Assembly: GCF_900112865.1 (NCBI RefSeq)
Contig: NZ_FONH01000018.1
Span: 31,323 to 95,322, forward strand
Direction: 5' to 3'
Source of the DNA: Dyella marensis
GTDB taxonomy: Bacteria > Pseudomonadota > Gammaproteobacteria > Xanthomonadales > Rhodanobacteraceae
DNA length: 64,000 nucleotides
Positions within the stretch are counted from its first letter, which is position 1, and each line of letters begins with the position of its first letter. A program made the translations under genes and the position numbers. Positions 26,980-36,557 of this stretch are shown here, in pieces. The notes under the pieces were generated by a model, which was not told where the DNA came from, searched no databases, and saw only the letters and a list, made by a program, of their open reading frames with translations.

Positions 26980-27420
26980 ATGCAAGTGGCTTATCAGCTG
27001 GCGCGCTTCGTTCGCGCCGCACTTACCGTATTGCTGCTGTCGTCGCTGCTGGCGCCGCGCGCGCACGCCGACGCCGGCGATTTCCAGGCGATGCCTGGCT
27101 TGTGGAAGATCGTCACGCATACCAATGCCAAGGGTGCGCCGCGCGAAACGGTGGCTTGGCACTGCGTGGATGAAGACGCCGATCCGTGGACATCGTTCGC
27201 ACTGCCGCCACCGGATGCGAGCTGCCAGCGCAGCGACGAACACCGCAGCCGCACCTCGCTTGACTGGAACCTGCAATGCAACGCGCCACCCGCACTCCAC
27301 GGCCGCGTCGTCTTCGACTCGCCCGAGCATTACAGCGCCACGCTGGGCACTGAAGGCGCAGAGCCGCTGCTGCGTGTCGAAGGCCGCCGCTACGCCGCCT
27401 GCACCAGCCCCAAGGATTGA
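26980..27420 (+). CDS. Small exported protein, DUF3617-like
   Basis: This 146-residue protein has a signal peptide with cleavage near AHA-DAG (residue 31). The mature part begins FQAMPGLWKIVTHTN and holds three cysteines (WHCVDED, ASCQRS, LQCNAPP) plus a fourth in AACTSP. The opening G-L-W-K/E pattern and the paired cysteines resemble DUF3617 periplasmic proteins, an assignment I hold only moderately. Function is unknown. Its stop codon is immediately followed by a REPIN-like palindrome. Confidence 0.6.
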   Translation: MQVAYQLARFVRAALTVLLLSSLLAPRAHADAGDFQAMPGLWKIVTHTNAKGAPRETVAWHCVDEDADPWTSFALPPPDASCQRSDEHRSRTSLDWNLQCNAPPALHGRVVFDSPEHYSATLGTEGAEPLLRVEGRRYAACTSPKD

Positions 27421-27510
27421 CGTAGGTTGGGGTGAGCACAGCGAACCCCAACGATGCATGGCGCTGCAGGTGGCCGACGTTGGGGTTCGCTGCGCTCACC
27501 CCAACCTACG
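27421..27510. repeat. REPIN-like mirrored palindrome, copy A
   Basis: Two arms of about 32 bases face each other. The outer ends are CGTAGGTTGGGGTGAGC and its exact reverse complement, and the inner ends carry GCGAACCCCAAC and its reverse complement. Each arm can itself form a hairpin by pairing TTGGGGT with ACCCCAA. It lies between convergent genes, one base after one stop codon and seven bases before the other. Confidence 0.93.
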
Positions 27511-27517
27511 TCTCTCG

Positions 27518-30500
27518 CTAACCGGTCTGCTCGGCAGACTTGAGTGCCCGCTTCGCCTCGCGCCGTGCGCGCCGCGCCGCCTTGCGTTCTTTGCGGTCGT
27601 GGTTCCATAGATAGATCGCCGGCGTGCTGAGCAACGTCAGCAGCTGCGATACCAACAGTCCGCCCACGATCGCCACGCCCAGCGGCTGGCGCATTTCCGA
27701 GCCGACGCCGAAGCCGATCGCCAGCGGCAGCGCTGCACCCATCGCGACCAGTGTGGTCATGGTGATCGGGCGGAAGCGCACCAGCGCCGCTTCACGGATC
27801 GCCTCCGGCGGGGACAGGCCGCGCTCGCGCTGCGCCACCAGCGCAAAGTCCACCATCAGGATGGCATTCTTCTTCACGATGCCGATCAGCATGAGGATCG
27901 CGATGATCGCCATCAGCGTGACCTGGGTCTGCGTCACCAGCATGGCCAGGAAGGCACCCATGCCGGCCGCCGGCAGCGTGGAGAGGATGGTCAGCGGATG
28001 GCCCAGGCTCTCGTACAGGATGCCCAGCACGATATACATGGCCACGATCGAGGCCAGCAGCAGGATCATGCCGTTGGACTGGGCCTGCTGCAGGCGCTGG
28101 TTCTCGCCGGAGAACTCCACATGTACGCCTGCCGGCAGGTTCACTGCGATCGCGGCTTGCTTGACCAGGGCAATGCCGCGGTCCTGCTGCACCTTGTCCG
28201 CGAGGTTGTAGCGGATGGTGGAGGCCTCCAGCTGATTGTGGTGACGGATGCGCAGCGGCGCGACGTTGGGTTCGATATGCGCCACCGCCGAAAGTGGAAT
28301 CATCACACCCTGCGTATTGCGCACGCGGATGTTGAGCAGCGCCTCCGGGCTGAGCGAGTCCGCCGCCGTCGAGGTCAGCACGACCCAGTACTGGTTGATG
28401 TCCGAATAGATCACCGACACCTGCTTCTGGCCGAACGAGTTGTACAGCGCCGAATCGATGATGCCTACGCCCAGCTGAAGCCGGCTGGCCGCGTCGCGGT
28501 CCACCTTCAACAGCTGTTGCTTGCCGGTGAGATCGAAATTGCTGGTGACGTCGCGCATGTCCTTCAGCGTGCGCATGTAGCGCACCATCTTCAGCGTCCA
28601 CGGCTGCAGGTCTTCGCCGCTGGTGCCGATCAACTGGAATTCATACTTGCCGCCGCTATCGCCGCTGCCGCCGCCGCCCAGGAACTGCACCAGGCTCAGA
28701 GAAACCTTGACGTCCGGCAGCACGTCGTACTGCTTGGCCAGGCGCTGCATCACCAGCTTGGCGCTTTCGTGGCGATCGTCGGGGCCGTCGCCGCGCGGCT
28801 TGAGGTCCACGAACATGCTGCCGGCGTTGCCAACGCCGCCGGTGCCGTCGTTGGAGCCCAGCGTGGTCAGCACGTCGAGCACCGCCGGATCCTTGCGCAT
28901 GATCTCGGCCGCCCGCTGCGCCCGCGCTGCCATCAGAGTGGGCGAGATATTCGCATCGGCGCGAATGTCGCCCTGGATCATGCCGATGTCTTCCTCCGGC
29001 ATGAAGTTGCCGCCGGCCGTCTTCACTACCGCCATCGCCAGCCCCACGGTCAACAGCAGCAGGATCAGCGGCTGCCAGCGCATCACCCGACGATGGTGCA
29101 TGGCCCAGTCCAGCGCGCGCTCGTAGCGGCGATGCAATCCGCGGTCGAAGCGCTCAAGTGCGCGCTCCATCCGGCCAGGTTCGCGCGCGCCAGGTTCGTC
29201 CAGCTTGAGGAAGTGGCCGCACAAGGCTGGCGTCAAGGTGAGCGACACCAGTGCCGAGATAATCACCGCCGTGGCCAGGGTCACCGAGAACTCGCGCAGC
29301 AACATGACCAGCATGTTGTTGCCGAACAGCAGTGGCGCGAATACCGCCACCAGCGACAGGGTGATCGAAATCACCGTGAAGCCGATCTCGCGCACGCCGA
29401 TCAGTGCGGCCTGCAGCGGCTGCTCGCCGTGCTCCATATGGCGCACGATGTTCTCGATCACCACGATCGCATCGTCCACCACGAAGCCGATGCACAGCAC
29501 CAGCGCCACCAGCGACAGCGTGTTGAGCGTATAGCCGAGGAAATACATCACCACGAACGAGCCGGCCAGCGACAGCGGTACGCTCAGCGTCGCGATCAGG
29601 GTGGGGCGCAGCCGGCGCAGGAACACCAGCATCACCAGCACCACCATCACGATGCTTATCATCAGCGCCACCTGCACCTCGTGCAGCGCGGACTTGGTGG
29701 TCTGGGTGAGGTCGAAGATCGGAGTGATCCGCACGTCCGCCGGCATCCAATGGCCGAACTCCGGCAGGCGCTTGCGGATTTCCTCCACGGTGGCCACCGC
29801 GTTCGCTTCGGAACGCTTGCTGATCTGCATCGCCACGGTGCTCTGCCCGTTGAACCACGCGGCCTGGTAGATATCCTGCTGGCCGCTGTAGACCTTGGCC
29901 ACATCGGACAAGCGCACCGGCGTGCCGTTCTTCACCGAAATCAGCAGGCTGCCGAATTCTTCCGGCGTATGCAGGGCATCGTTGGCGATCAGCGTGGTCT
30001 GCGTGCGGCCGTCGGTGAGCAGTCCTTGCGGCGAGGTCACGTTAGCCGCGCGCAGCGCATTGCTGACGTCGTCGGCACTTAGCTTCTTGGCAGCCAGCGC
30101 ATTGGTGTCCAGTTCCACGCGTACCGAATGCGGCGTGCCGCCGAACACCTGTACCTGGGCCACGCCGGGAACCTGCGCCACCGCGGGTTTCAGGAGGGTA
30201 TCGGTGAGATCGTAGAGCCTGTCGGGCGGCAGGCTGGAGGAGGTCAGCGAGACCAGCAGGATGGGGATTTGCGAGGTATCGAACTTGAAGTACTGCGGTG
30301 GCGAGGCCATGCCGCCGGAGCCGACGGCCGGCAGATCCACCTGGGCCGCATTGATCGCCGCCTGCACATCGCGCGCCGCCTTGTCCGCGCTGCGCCCGAA
30401 ATTGAAGCGCACCTGCACCGTCGCCGAGCCCTCGGTGGCGTTGCCGTACATCTCCTCGACGCCGGGAATGCGCCCCAGGTGCCGCTCCAGCGGCGCCAGC

Positions 30501-30688
30501 ACGGTGTTGGCCATGGTCTGCGCGCTCGCTCCCGGCATGGAAGCGACGACGAATACGCCGGGGAATTCCAGCGAGGGCAGCGCCGCCACGCCGAGCAGGC
30601 GATAGGCGAACAGGCCCGCCAGCAGCAGGCCGAGGCCGAGCAGGGAAGTGCCGACAGGGCGTCGAATCAGCGGCGCAAAGATATTCAC
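27518..30688 (-). CDS. RND efflux permease (HAE1/MdtC-like), second of a tandem pair
   Basis: This 1056-residue inner-membrane pump has the RND layout: twelve membrane segments and two large periplasmic loops. The proton-relay aspartates lie in GFVVDDAIVVIENIVRHME at about residue 405. The N-terminus NIFAPLIRRPVGTSLLGLGL equals that of the upstream paralog. The start is a GTG at 30688 with GGAAG nearby; the frame is open further upstream but without RND sequence. By family it exports drugs or metabolites with an adaptor and an outer-membrane channel, neither of which is encoded next to it. The pair resembles MdtB/MdtC, which act as a heteromer. Confidence 0.93.
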   Translation of the reverse strand: MNIFAPLIRRPVGTSLLGLGLLLAGLFAYRLLGVAALPSLEFPGVFVVASMPGASAQTMANTVLAPLERHLGRIPGVEEMYGNATEGSATVQVRFNFGRSADKAARDVQAAINAAQVDLPAVGSGGMASPPQYFKFDTSQIPILLVSLTSSSLPPDRLYDLTDTLLKPAVAQVPGVAQVQVFGGTPHSVRVELDTNALAAKKLSADDVSNALRAANVTSPQGLLTDGRTQTTLIANDALHTPEEFGSLLISVKNGTPVRLSDVAKVYSGQQDIYQAAWFNGQSTVAMQISKRSEANAVATVEEIRKRLPEFGHWMPADVRITPIFDLTQTTKSALHEVQVALMISIVMVVLVMLVFLRRLRPTLIATLSVPLSLAGSFVVMYFLGYTLNTLSLVALVLCIGFVVDDAIVVIENIVRHMEHGEQPLQAALIGVREIGFTVISITLSLVAVFAPLLFGNNMLVMLLREFSVTLATAVIISALVSLTLTPALCGHFLKLDEPGAREPGRMERALERFDRGLHRRYERALDWAMHHRRVMRWQPLILLLLTVGLAMAVVKTAGGNFMPEEDIGMIQGDIRADANISPTLMAARAQRAAEIMRKDPAVLDVLTTLGSNDGTGGVGNAGSMFVDLKPRGDGPDDRHESAKLVMQRLAKQYDVLPDVKVSLSLVQFLGGGGSGDSGGKYEFQLIGTSGEDLQPWTLKMVRYMRTLKDMRDVTSNFDLTGKQQLLKVDRDAASRLQLGVGIIDSALYNSFGQKQVSVIYSDINQYWVVLTSTAADSLSPEALLNIRVRNTQGVMIPLSAVAHIEPNVAPLRIRHHNQLEASTIRYNLADKVQQDRGIALVKQAAIAVNLPAGVHVEFSGENQRLQQAQSNGMILLLASIVAMYIVLGILYESLGHPLTILSTLPAAGMGAFLAMLVTQTQVTLMAIIAILMLIGIVKKNAILMVDFALVAQRERGLSPPEAIREAALVRFRPITMTTLVAMGAALPLAIGFGVGSEMRQPLGVAIVGGLLVSQLLTLLSTPAIYLWNHDRKERKAARRARREAKRALKSAEQTG

Positions 30689-31174
30689 GAGGCTTCCGTA
30701 CCGGAGGTGCGTAGCGTGCGCCGGGCGATGCCTGGGTGGCGTGTCGGCGCGCGCCGGGAAATGCCGGCGCGCGTGGCGCCGGAGGGGTAGGCAATCATAT
30801 CGGCTATATGACCGTCTCATTCGCTGCGGGCGGATGTGCCTTAAGTCCAGCCCGTGTCGAAAGGCAGGGGCGTTGATAGAGCCCCTCTCCTCCGGCGACC
30901 CGGGGTAGTCCCTGTGGGAGAGGGATGAGGCTGCGGGCGGAGTGCAAGAATGATGCGTACCGCTCCGGCCGCACCCTCATCCGGCTGCCGCCACCTTCTC
31001 CCGGAGGGAGAAGGATTCAAGTTTGGAGGCTGAGGAGTACCGCAGCGTTTATGCGTGCCGCAACGTTGAGCCCCTCTCCCTCCGGGAGAGGGGTTGGGGT
31101 GAGGGTACGACCGGAGCGCAAGGGTGATGTGCACCGCTCCAGTCTCACCCAGCGGGGCTTGCTCCTGAGGAAGA
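30689..31174. other. Intergenic region between the two RND genes, repeat-rich
   Basis: This 486-base gap interrupts two genes that would normally lie side by side. It is filled with REP-like palindromes annotated separately at 30919-31140. I see no gene in it and no clear promoter. Confidence 0.6.
30919..31140. repeat. Tandem diverged REP-like units
   Basis: A unit with GGGAGAGGGATGAGG, then CGGAGTGCAAGAATGATG and CCGCTCC (30919-30966), recurs as GGGAGAGGGGTTGGGGTGAGG, CGGAGCGCAAGGGTGATG and CCGCTCC (31084-31140). Inverted CTCATCC and TTCTCCC pieces lie between. The 31071-31105 part is a perfect palindrome of the second repeat family also seen in lhr and at the window end. Confidence 0.75.
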
Positions 31175-34100
31175 TCAGGCCGCCTGCCCTGCCGCCTTCA
31201 ACGCCCGCTTCGCCGCCCGCCGCGCCTTGCGCGCCGCCTTGCGCTCCTTGCGATCGTGATTCCACAGATAGATCGCCGGCGTGCTCAGCAAGGTCAGCAA
31301 CTGCGACACCAGCAAGCCGCCCACGATCGCCACGCCCAGCGGCTGCCGCGTTTCCGCGCCGATGCCGAATCCGATCGCCAGCGGCAAGGCCGCGCCGATC
31401 GCCACCAGCGTCGTCATGGTGATCGGCCGGAAGCGCACCAGGGCCGCCTCGCGGATCGCCTCCGGCGCCGGCAGGCCGTGCTCGCGCTCGCGCACCAGGG
31501 CGAAATCCACCATCAGGATGGCGTTCTTCTTCACGATGCCGATCAGCATCAGGATCGCGATCACGCCGATCAGCGACATTGGCGTATGCGTCACCAGCAT
31601 CGCCAGGAACGCGCCCGCGCCCGCCGCCGGCAGGGTGGAAAGAATAGTCAGCGGCTGGCCCAGGCTCTCGTACAGGATGCCCAGCACGATATACATGGCG
31701 AGGATCGAGCCGATCAGCAGCAGCATGGAGTTGTCCTGGCTCTCCTGCAGCTGCTGGTTCTCGCCGGTGTAGCCGATCTTTACGCCAGGCGGCAGGCGCG
31801 CCTCGGCGACCAGCTGGTCGATCAGCTGCATGCCTTTGTCGCGCGGGAAGTCCTGCGGCAGGTTGTAGTAGATCTGCACCGCTTCGAGCTGGTTGTAGTG
31901 GTTGACGATCGAAGGCGTGACGTTCGGTTCGATCCTGGCCACCGCCGATAGCGGCACCATGCCGCCGCCGGCGGTGCGCACGTAGGTGTTGAGCAGGGTC
32001 CCGGGCGTGAGCGAGTGCTCTGCGCTGGAGGTCAGCACCACCCAGTACTGGTTGATGTCCGAATAGATGATCGATACCTGGTTCTGGCCGAAGGCGTTGT
32101 ACAGCGCCGTGTCGATCATGCCCATGCTGATGTTGAGCCGGCCGGCCGCCTGGCGGTCCACCTTCAGCATCTGCTGCTTGTCGATATTGTCGTAGTCGCT
32201 GCTGACGTCGCGGAACGGCGGGCGGTCCTTCATCAGCCGGGTGACCTTGTAGACCCAGGGCTGCAGGTCGATGGTGCTGGTACTGACCAGCTGGAAACTC
32301 TCGGAGCCCTCGCCGCCGCCACCGCCGCCGCCATTGAAGAAGCTCAGCGAGCTGAGCGAGACCTGCACGTCCGGCAGCGGCTCGTATTGCTTGCGCAGGC
32401 GCTCGACCACCTTGTCGATATGTTCCGGGCGCTCGCCGGGGCCGTTGCCTTTGGGCTTGAGGTCCACGTACATCACCGCCTGGTTGCCCACCGCCCCGCC
32501 GGCATTGTCGGCGCCGAGGAAGGTGGTCACGTCCAGCACCGCCGGATCCTTCAGCATGATCTCGGCGGCCTTCTGCGCGCGCAGCGCCATCAGGCTGGGC
32601 GAGATATTGGTGTCGGCGCGGACCATGGCGCGGATCAGGCCGATGTCTTCCTTGGGCATGAAGTTGAAGCCGGCGGTCTTCACCACCGCCATCGCCAGGC
32701 CGACGGTGAGCGCCAGCAGGATCAACGGCTGCCAGCGCATCAGGCGGCGGTGGTGCATGGCCCAGTCCAGCGCGCGCTCGTAGGTGCGCTGCATGCCGCG
32801 GTCGAAGCGCTCGACCGCGCGCTCGATCCGGCCCGGTTCGCGGCGCGCGCCGTCCTGCTTGAGCATCCAGCCGCACAGCGCGGGCGTCACGGTGAGCGAG
32901 ATCAGCGCCGAGATCACCACCGCGGCGGTCAAGGTCACCGAGAACTCGCGCATGATCACGGTGAACTGGCTGTTGCCGAACAGCAGCGGCACGAACACCG
33001 CCACCAGCGACAGCGTGATCGACACCACCGTGAAGCCGATCTCGCGCACGCCGAGCAAGGAGGCCGGCAGCGCCTGCTCGCCGTGCTCCATGTGGCGCAC
33101 GATGTTCTCGATCACCACGATGGCGTCGTCGACCACGAAGCCGATGCACAGCACCAGCGCCACCAGCGACAGCGTATTGAGCGTATAGCCCAGCGACCAC
33201 ATCACCACGAAGGCGCCGGCCAGCGACAGCGGCACGCTGATCATGGCGATCAGCATCGGCCGCACGCGGCGCAGGAAGATCAGCATGACCACCGCCACCA
33301 ACAGGATGCTCAGCAGCAGGGCGATCTCGACCTCGTGCAGGGCCGAGCGGGTGGTCTGGGTGAGATCGAAGATCGGGGTGATCTGCAGGTCGGCCGGCAG
33401 CCACGAGCGCATTTGCGGCAGCTTGGCGCGCACTGCGTCGGCGGTGGCCACCGCATTGGCCTCCGGCCGCTTGCTCACGCGGATGGTCACCGAGCGCTGG
33501 CCGTTGAACCAGGCCGCCTGGTATTCGTCCTGCTGCCCGCTGTAGACCTTGGCCACGTCCGACAGGCGCACCGGCGTGCCGTTCTTCACCGAGATCAGCA
33601 GCTGGCCGAATTCCTCCGGATCGTGCAGGGCGTCGGTGGCGGTCACCGTCATCTGGGTGTTGCCGTCGCTCAGGATGCCCTGCGGCGAGGTGACGTTGGC
33701 CGCGCGCAGCGCATTGCGCACGTCGTTGCCGGACAGGCCCATCGCCGCCAGCTGCGCATTGTTGAGCTCGACCCGCACCGCCTTGGGCCGCCCGCCCATG
33801 ATGCGCACCTGCGCCACGCCGGGTATCTGCGACAGCACCGGCGCGATCAGCGTGTCGGCCATGTCGTACAGCTTCTCCGGGCTCTGCGTGGTCGAGGTCA
33901 TCGACAGCAGCAGCACCGGCATCCTGGAATTGTTGAATTTGAAGTAGCGCGGCGGGATGGTCATGCTCGACGGCAGGTCCACCTGGGCGGCATTGATCGC
34001 CGCCTGCACGTCGCGCGCCAGCTTGTCGGTGGATTTGCCCGGCTCGAACAGGAGGATCACCGAGCTGGAGCCGTCGTTGCTCTCCGAGCTCATTTCCTTG

Positions 34101-34330
34101 ATGCCCGGGATGCGGCCCAGGTGCCGCTCCAGCGGCGCGGCCACGGTCGAGGCCATGGTCTGCGCGCTCGCGCCGGGCACCTCCGCATAGACCGACATGC
34201 CGGGGAACTCCAGCGCCGGCAGCGCGGCCACGCCGATCAGGATGTAGGTCCAGATGCCGGCCAGCGCCAGGCCCAGCGCGAGCAGCGAAGTGCCCACCGG
34301 GCGGCGGATCATTGGAGCGAAGATGTTCAC
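31175..34330 (-). CDS. RND efflux permease (HAE1/MdtB-like), first of a tandem pair
   Basis: This 1051-residue RND pump has twelve predicted membrane segments and two periplasmic loops. The proton-relay aspartates lie in GFVVDDAIVVIENIVRHME near residue 405, and the C-terminal half repeats the N-terminal fold. Much of the sequence, including the C-terminus LLVSQLLTLLSTPAIYLWNH, equals the downstream paralog, showing a tandem duplication. A glycine run (FFNGGGGGGGEG) marks the second periplasmic loop. The start is the ATG at 34330. No membrane-fusion or channel gene is adjacent; upstream lies btuB. Confidence 0.94.
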   Translation of the reverse strand: MNIFAPMIRRPVGTSLLALGLALAGIWTYILIGVAALPALEFPGMSVYAEVPGASAQTMASTVAAPLERHLGRIPGIKEMSSESNDGSSSVILLFEPGKSTDKLARDVQAAINAAQVDLPSSMTIPPRYFKFNNSRMPVLLLSMTSTTQSPEKLYDMADTLIAPVLSQIPGVAQVRIMGGRPKAVRVELNNAQLAAMGLSGNDVRNALRAANVTSPQGILSDGNTQMTVTATDALHDPEEFGQLLISVKNGTPVRLSDVAKVYSGQQDEYQAAWFNGQRSVTIRVSKRPEANAVATADAVRAKLPQMRSWLPADLQITPIFDLTQTTRSALHEVEIALLLSILLVAVVMLIFLRRVRPMLIAMISVPLSLAGAFVVMWSLGYTLNTLSLVALVLCIGFVVDDAIVVIENIVRHMEHGEQALPASLLGVREIGFTVVSITLSLVAVFVPLLFGNSQFTVIMREFSVTLTAAVVISALISLTVTPALCGWMLKQDGARREPGRIERAVERFDRGMQRTYERALDWAMHHRRLMRWQPLILLALTVGLAMAVVKTAGFNFMPKEDIGLIRAMVRADTNISPSLMALRAQKAAEIMLKDPAVLDVTTFLGADNAGGAVGNQAVMYVDLKPKGNGPGERPEHIDKVVERLRKQYEPLPDVQVSLSSLSFFNGGGGGGGEGSESFQLVSTSTIDLQPWVYKVTRLMKDRPPFRDVSSDYDNIDKQQMLKVDRQAAGRLNISMGMIDTALYNAFGQNQVSIIYSDINQYWVVLTSSAEHSLTPGTLLNTYVRTAGGGMVPLSAVARIEPNVTPSIVNHYNQLEAVQIYYNLPQDFPRDKGMQLIDQLVAEARLPPGVKIGYTGENQQLQESQDNSMLLLIGSILAMYIVLGILYESLGQPLTILSTLPAAGAGAFLAMLVTHTPMSLIGVIAILMLIGIVKKNAILMVDFALVREREHGLPAPEAIREAALVRFRPITMTTLVAIGAALPLAIGFGIGAETRQPLGVAIVGGLLVSQLLTLLSTPAIYLWNHDRKERKAARKARRAAKRALKAAGQAA

Positions 34331-34429
34331 GTATTCCCCGGGCGGCGCCTCCTGCGGCGCTCCGCAGGCGGGACTTTATGCCGGGGGGCCATCCTTGGGA
34401 TGTGCCTGAAGTCCGGATGCCGCATAGGT

Positions 34430-34523
34430 CGTAGGTTGGGGTGAGCCGCAGGCGAACCCCAACATGGCCACATCCAAACGCATCGTAATGTCGGGGTTCG
34501 CCTGCGGCTCACCCCAACCTACG
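34430..34523. repeat. REPIN-like mirrored palindrome, copy B
   Basis: The same mirrored structure as copy A, with CGTAGGTTGGGGTGAGC at one end and its reverse complement at the other. The inner loops read CGCAGG on one arm and CCTGCG on the other, so they match each other within the copy. It lies between btuB and the RND gene, both on the minus strand, and its 26-base centre is unrelated to the other copies. Confidence 0.93.
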
Positions 34524-34545
34524 CCGGATGGCGGTGCGCCGGGCG

Positions 34546-36417
34546 TCAGCGCGCCGGGCTGTAGCGCAGCGTCAGGTAGGCGGTGCGGCCCAGCTGGTTG
34601 TAGTAGCGCACGGTTTCGTAGCGATGGTCGAACACGTTGGCCACGCGGCCCTGCAGGCTCCAGCCGGGCAGGAAGTTCCAGCTCGCGCGCAGGTCCACCG
34701 TGGTGTAGCCGCCCAGGCGCTGCAGGTTGGTCGCGTCGTCGTAGCGATAGCCTTCGCTGTTCACCGTGCCGCCAATGCTGAACGCGCCCAGGTCGCGGTC
34801 CAGGTCGATGCGCGCGATGCGCTTCGGGCGGCGGGCCAGCAGGTTGTCGCGGTTGGGATCGTCCTCGCCGCGGTTCTCCGGCTGCTGGAAGGTCAGGTAG
34901 CCGCGCAGGTGCCAGCCGTCGACGTCGGCGCCAAGCTGGCCCTCGATGCCGCGGATGCGCGCCTTGCTGACGTTGATCGGCACGAAGAAGGCGTCGTAGC
35001 CGATCAGGTCGTCGACCTTGGTCTGGTAGGCATTGACCGCCCAGTTCCACACGCCCGGACGCGCCGACAGGCCGATCTCCGCGGTGCGCGACTTTTCCGG
35101 CTTCAGATCCGGATTGGCCGTGGCGAAGCCGAAGAACGGCGGGAAGTACAGGTCGTTGAAGGTCGGTGCGTGGAAGGCGGTGCCGTACGAGGCGGTGAAC
35201 TTCAGGCCGTTCTCGAAGCCGTAGCCGTAGGCCGCGCTGCCGGTGTCGTGGTTGCCGAACTGCTGGTTGTGGTCGTGGCGCGCCGACAGCTGGATCTCGT
35301 GCGGGCCGAACTGGCCCTGATACAGCGCGAATACGCCGGTGTTGTCGCGCTTGGTGCGCAGGTAGGCGGTGTCGCTGTCCGCGTGTTCCTGCTGATAGTC
35401 CACGCCGGCGCTGAGCAGCTGGCCGGGGGCGAGGGTGAAGTCGTTCTGCCAGCTCGCCTGGTTGCGGCGCGAGTACAGATGACCGGCGGGCTGCATGTCG
35501 GCGCCAAGGTCGGCGCGATTGAGATAGTTGTCGGCGCGGTCGATGTTCTGGCCGGCGCTCAGGCTCATCTTCCAGGCGTCGAGCACGGCGAAGCGCAGGT
35601 TCGCCCCGGCCACCTGCTGCGAGCGGCGCGTGTAGTTCTGGAAGCTGCCGTCGTATTCGATATCGCCCTTGCTCTTGAGCACGCTGGCGCTGAGCTCGGT
35701 GCCGTTGTCCCAGCGATAGCCGCCGCTCAGCGCGCCGTTATAGGTGCGGTAGCCGTCGTCGTCCGGCTCGTTGGTGAAGCAGCCGCCCGCGGCGGAACGG
35801 CAGGCATTGATGCCGCGCGTGTACTGGCCGCCCACGCTGGCGTTGAACCAGGCGTTGCGCGAGCCGCCGGACAGGCCGAACTGCCCGTCGGCCAGCCGAT
35901 GGCTGCCCACGCCCACGGTCACCGACGGCGTCAGTGCCTCGTCGGGCTGGCCATGGCGGGTGAAGATCTGGATCACGCCGCCGATCGCGTCCGAGCCGTA
36001 CAGGCTGGAGCGCGGGCCGCGCACGATCTCGATCCGCTCGATCTGCTCCACCGGCAGCTGCTCGAACGCCGGGATGCCGGCGCCGACGGTGCCGATGCGC
36101 ACGCCGTCGACCAGCACCAGCGTGTGCGAGGAATTGGTGCCGCGCATGAACAGCGAGGTCTGCTGGCCCAGGCCGCCGGCATTGGCGAAGGCCACGCCCG
36201 GCAGGCCGGCCAGCAGGTCCTGCACGGACTGCGGCTGCAGGCGCTCGATGTCGGCGCGGGTCAGCACCGTCACCGGCGCCAGCGTCTGCTCGACCGGCAT
36301 GGCCGTGCGGGTGGCGGTCACCACCACGGTGGGGAGCTGCCCGGCGTCGTTCTGGTCGGCGGCATGCGCCGCGGCGACACAGGACAGCAGGGCGAGGGCC
36401 AGCAGGGTCTTCTTCAT
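34546..36417 (-). CDS. btuB: TonB-dependent vitamin B12 receptor
   Basis: This 623-residue outer-membrane receptor imports cobalamin using TonB energy. A signal peptide ends near AHA-ADQ (residue 21). The TonB box region is TVVVTATRTAMP, and the plug domain follows with GVAFANAGGLGQQTSLFMRG and IERIEIVRGPRSSLYGSDAI (about residues 60-150). The barrel ends in YNQLGRTAYLTLRYSPAR. Length and plug match BtuB. The ATG at 36417 is set by the signal peptide and by the riboswitch upstream; the open frame beyond it runs through the riboswitch RNA and is not protein. Confidence 0.94.
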   Translation of the reverse strand: MKKTLLALALLSCVAAAHAADQNDAGQLPTVVVTATRTAMPVEQTLAPVTVLTRADIERLQPQSVQDLLAGLPGVAFANAGGLGQQTSLFMRGTNSSHTLVLVDGVRIGTVGAGIPAFEQLPVEQIERIEIVRGPRSSLYGSDAIGGVIQIFTRHGQPDEALTPSVTVGVGSHRLADGQFGLSGGSRNAWFNASVGGQYTRGINACRSAAGGCFTNEPDDDGYRTYNGALSGGYRWDNGTELSASVLKSKGDIEYDGSFQNYTRRSQQVAGANLRFAVLDAWKMSLSAGQNIDRADNYLNRADLGADMQPAGHLYSRRNQASWQNDFTLAPGQLLSAGVDYQQEHADSDTAYLRTKRDNTGVFALYQGQFGPHEIQLSARHDHNQQFGNHDTGSAAYGYGFENGLKFTASYGTAFHAPTFNDLYFPPFFGFATANPDLKPEKSRTAEIGLSARPGVWNWAVNAYQTKVDDLIGYDAFFVPINVSKARIRGIEGQLGADVDGWHLRGYLTFQQPENRGEDDPNRDNLLARRPKRIARIDLDRDLGAFSIGGTVNSEGYRYDDATNLQRLGGYTTVDLRASWNFLPGWSLQGRVANVFDHRYETVRYYNQLGRTAYLTLRYSPAR

Positions 36418-36557
36418 GGAGCGCGTTTCCTCGGCCGCGCTTCGTGCGCGGCCCATCGGTGATGAGCTGGCGGCACGCAGAAGGAGGAGACGCAAACGAC
36501 GGCAGGCGGACGAACACCGGCACGCGGTCCGGCTTCGCCCTCCGCGAGCCACCAGGA

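Noticed and set aside
30850..31160. Possible CRISPR-like repeats between the RND genes
   Set aside because: The units are diverged palindromes with irregular spacing, there are no regular unique spacers, and there are no cas genes.
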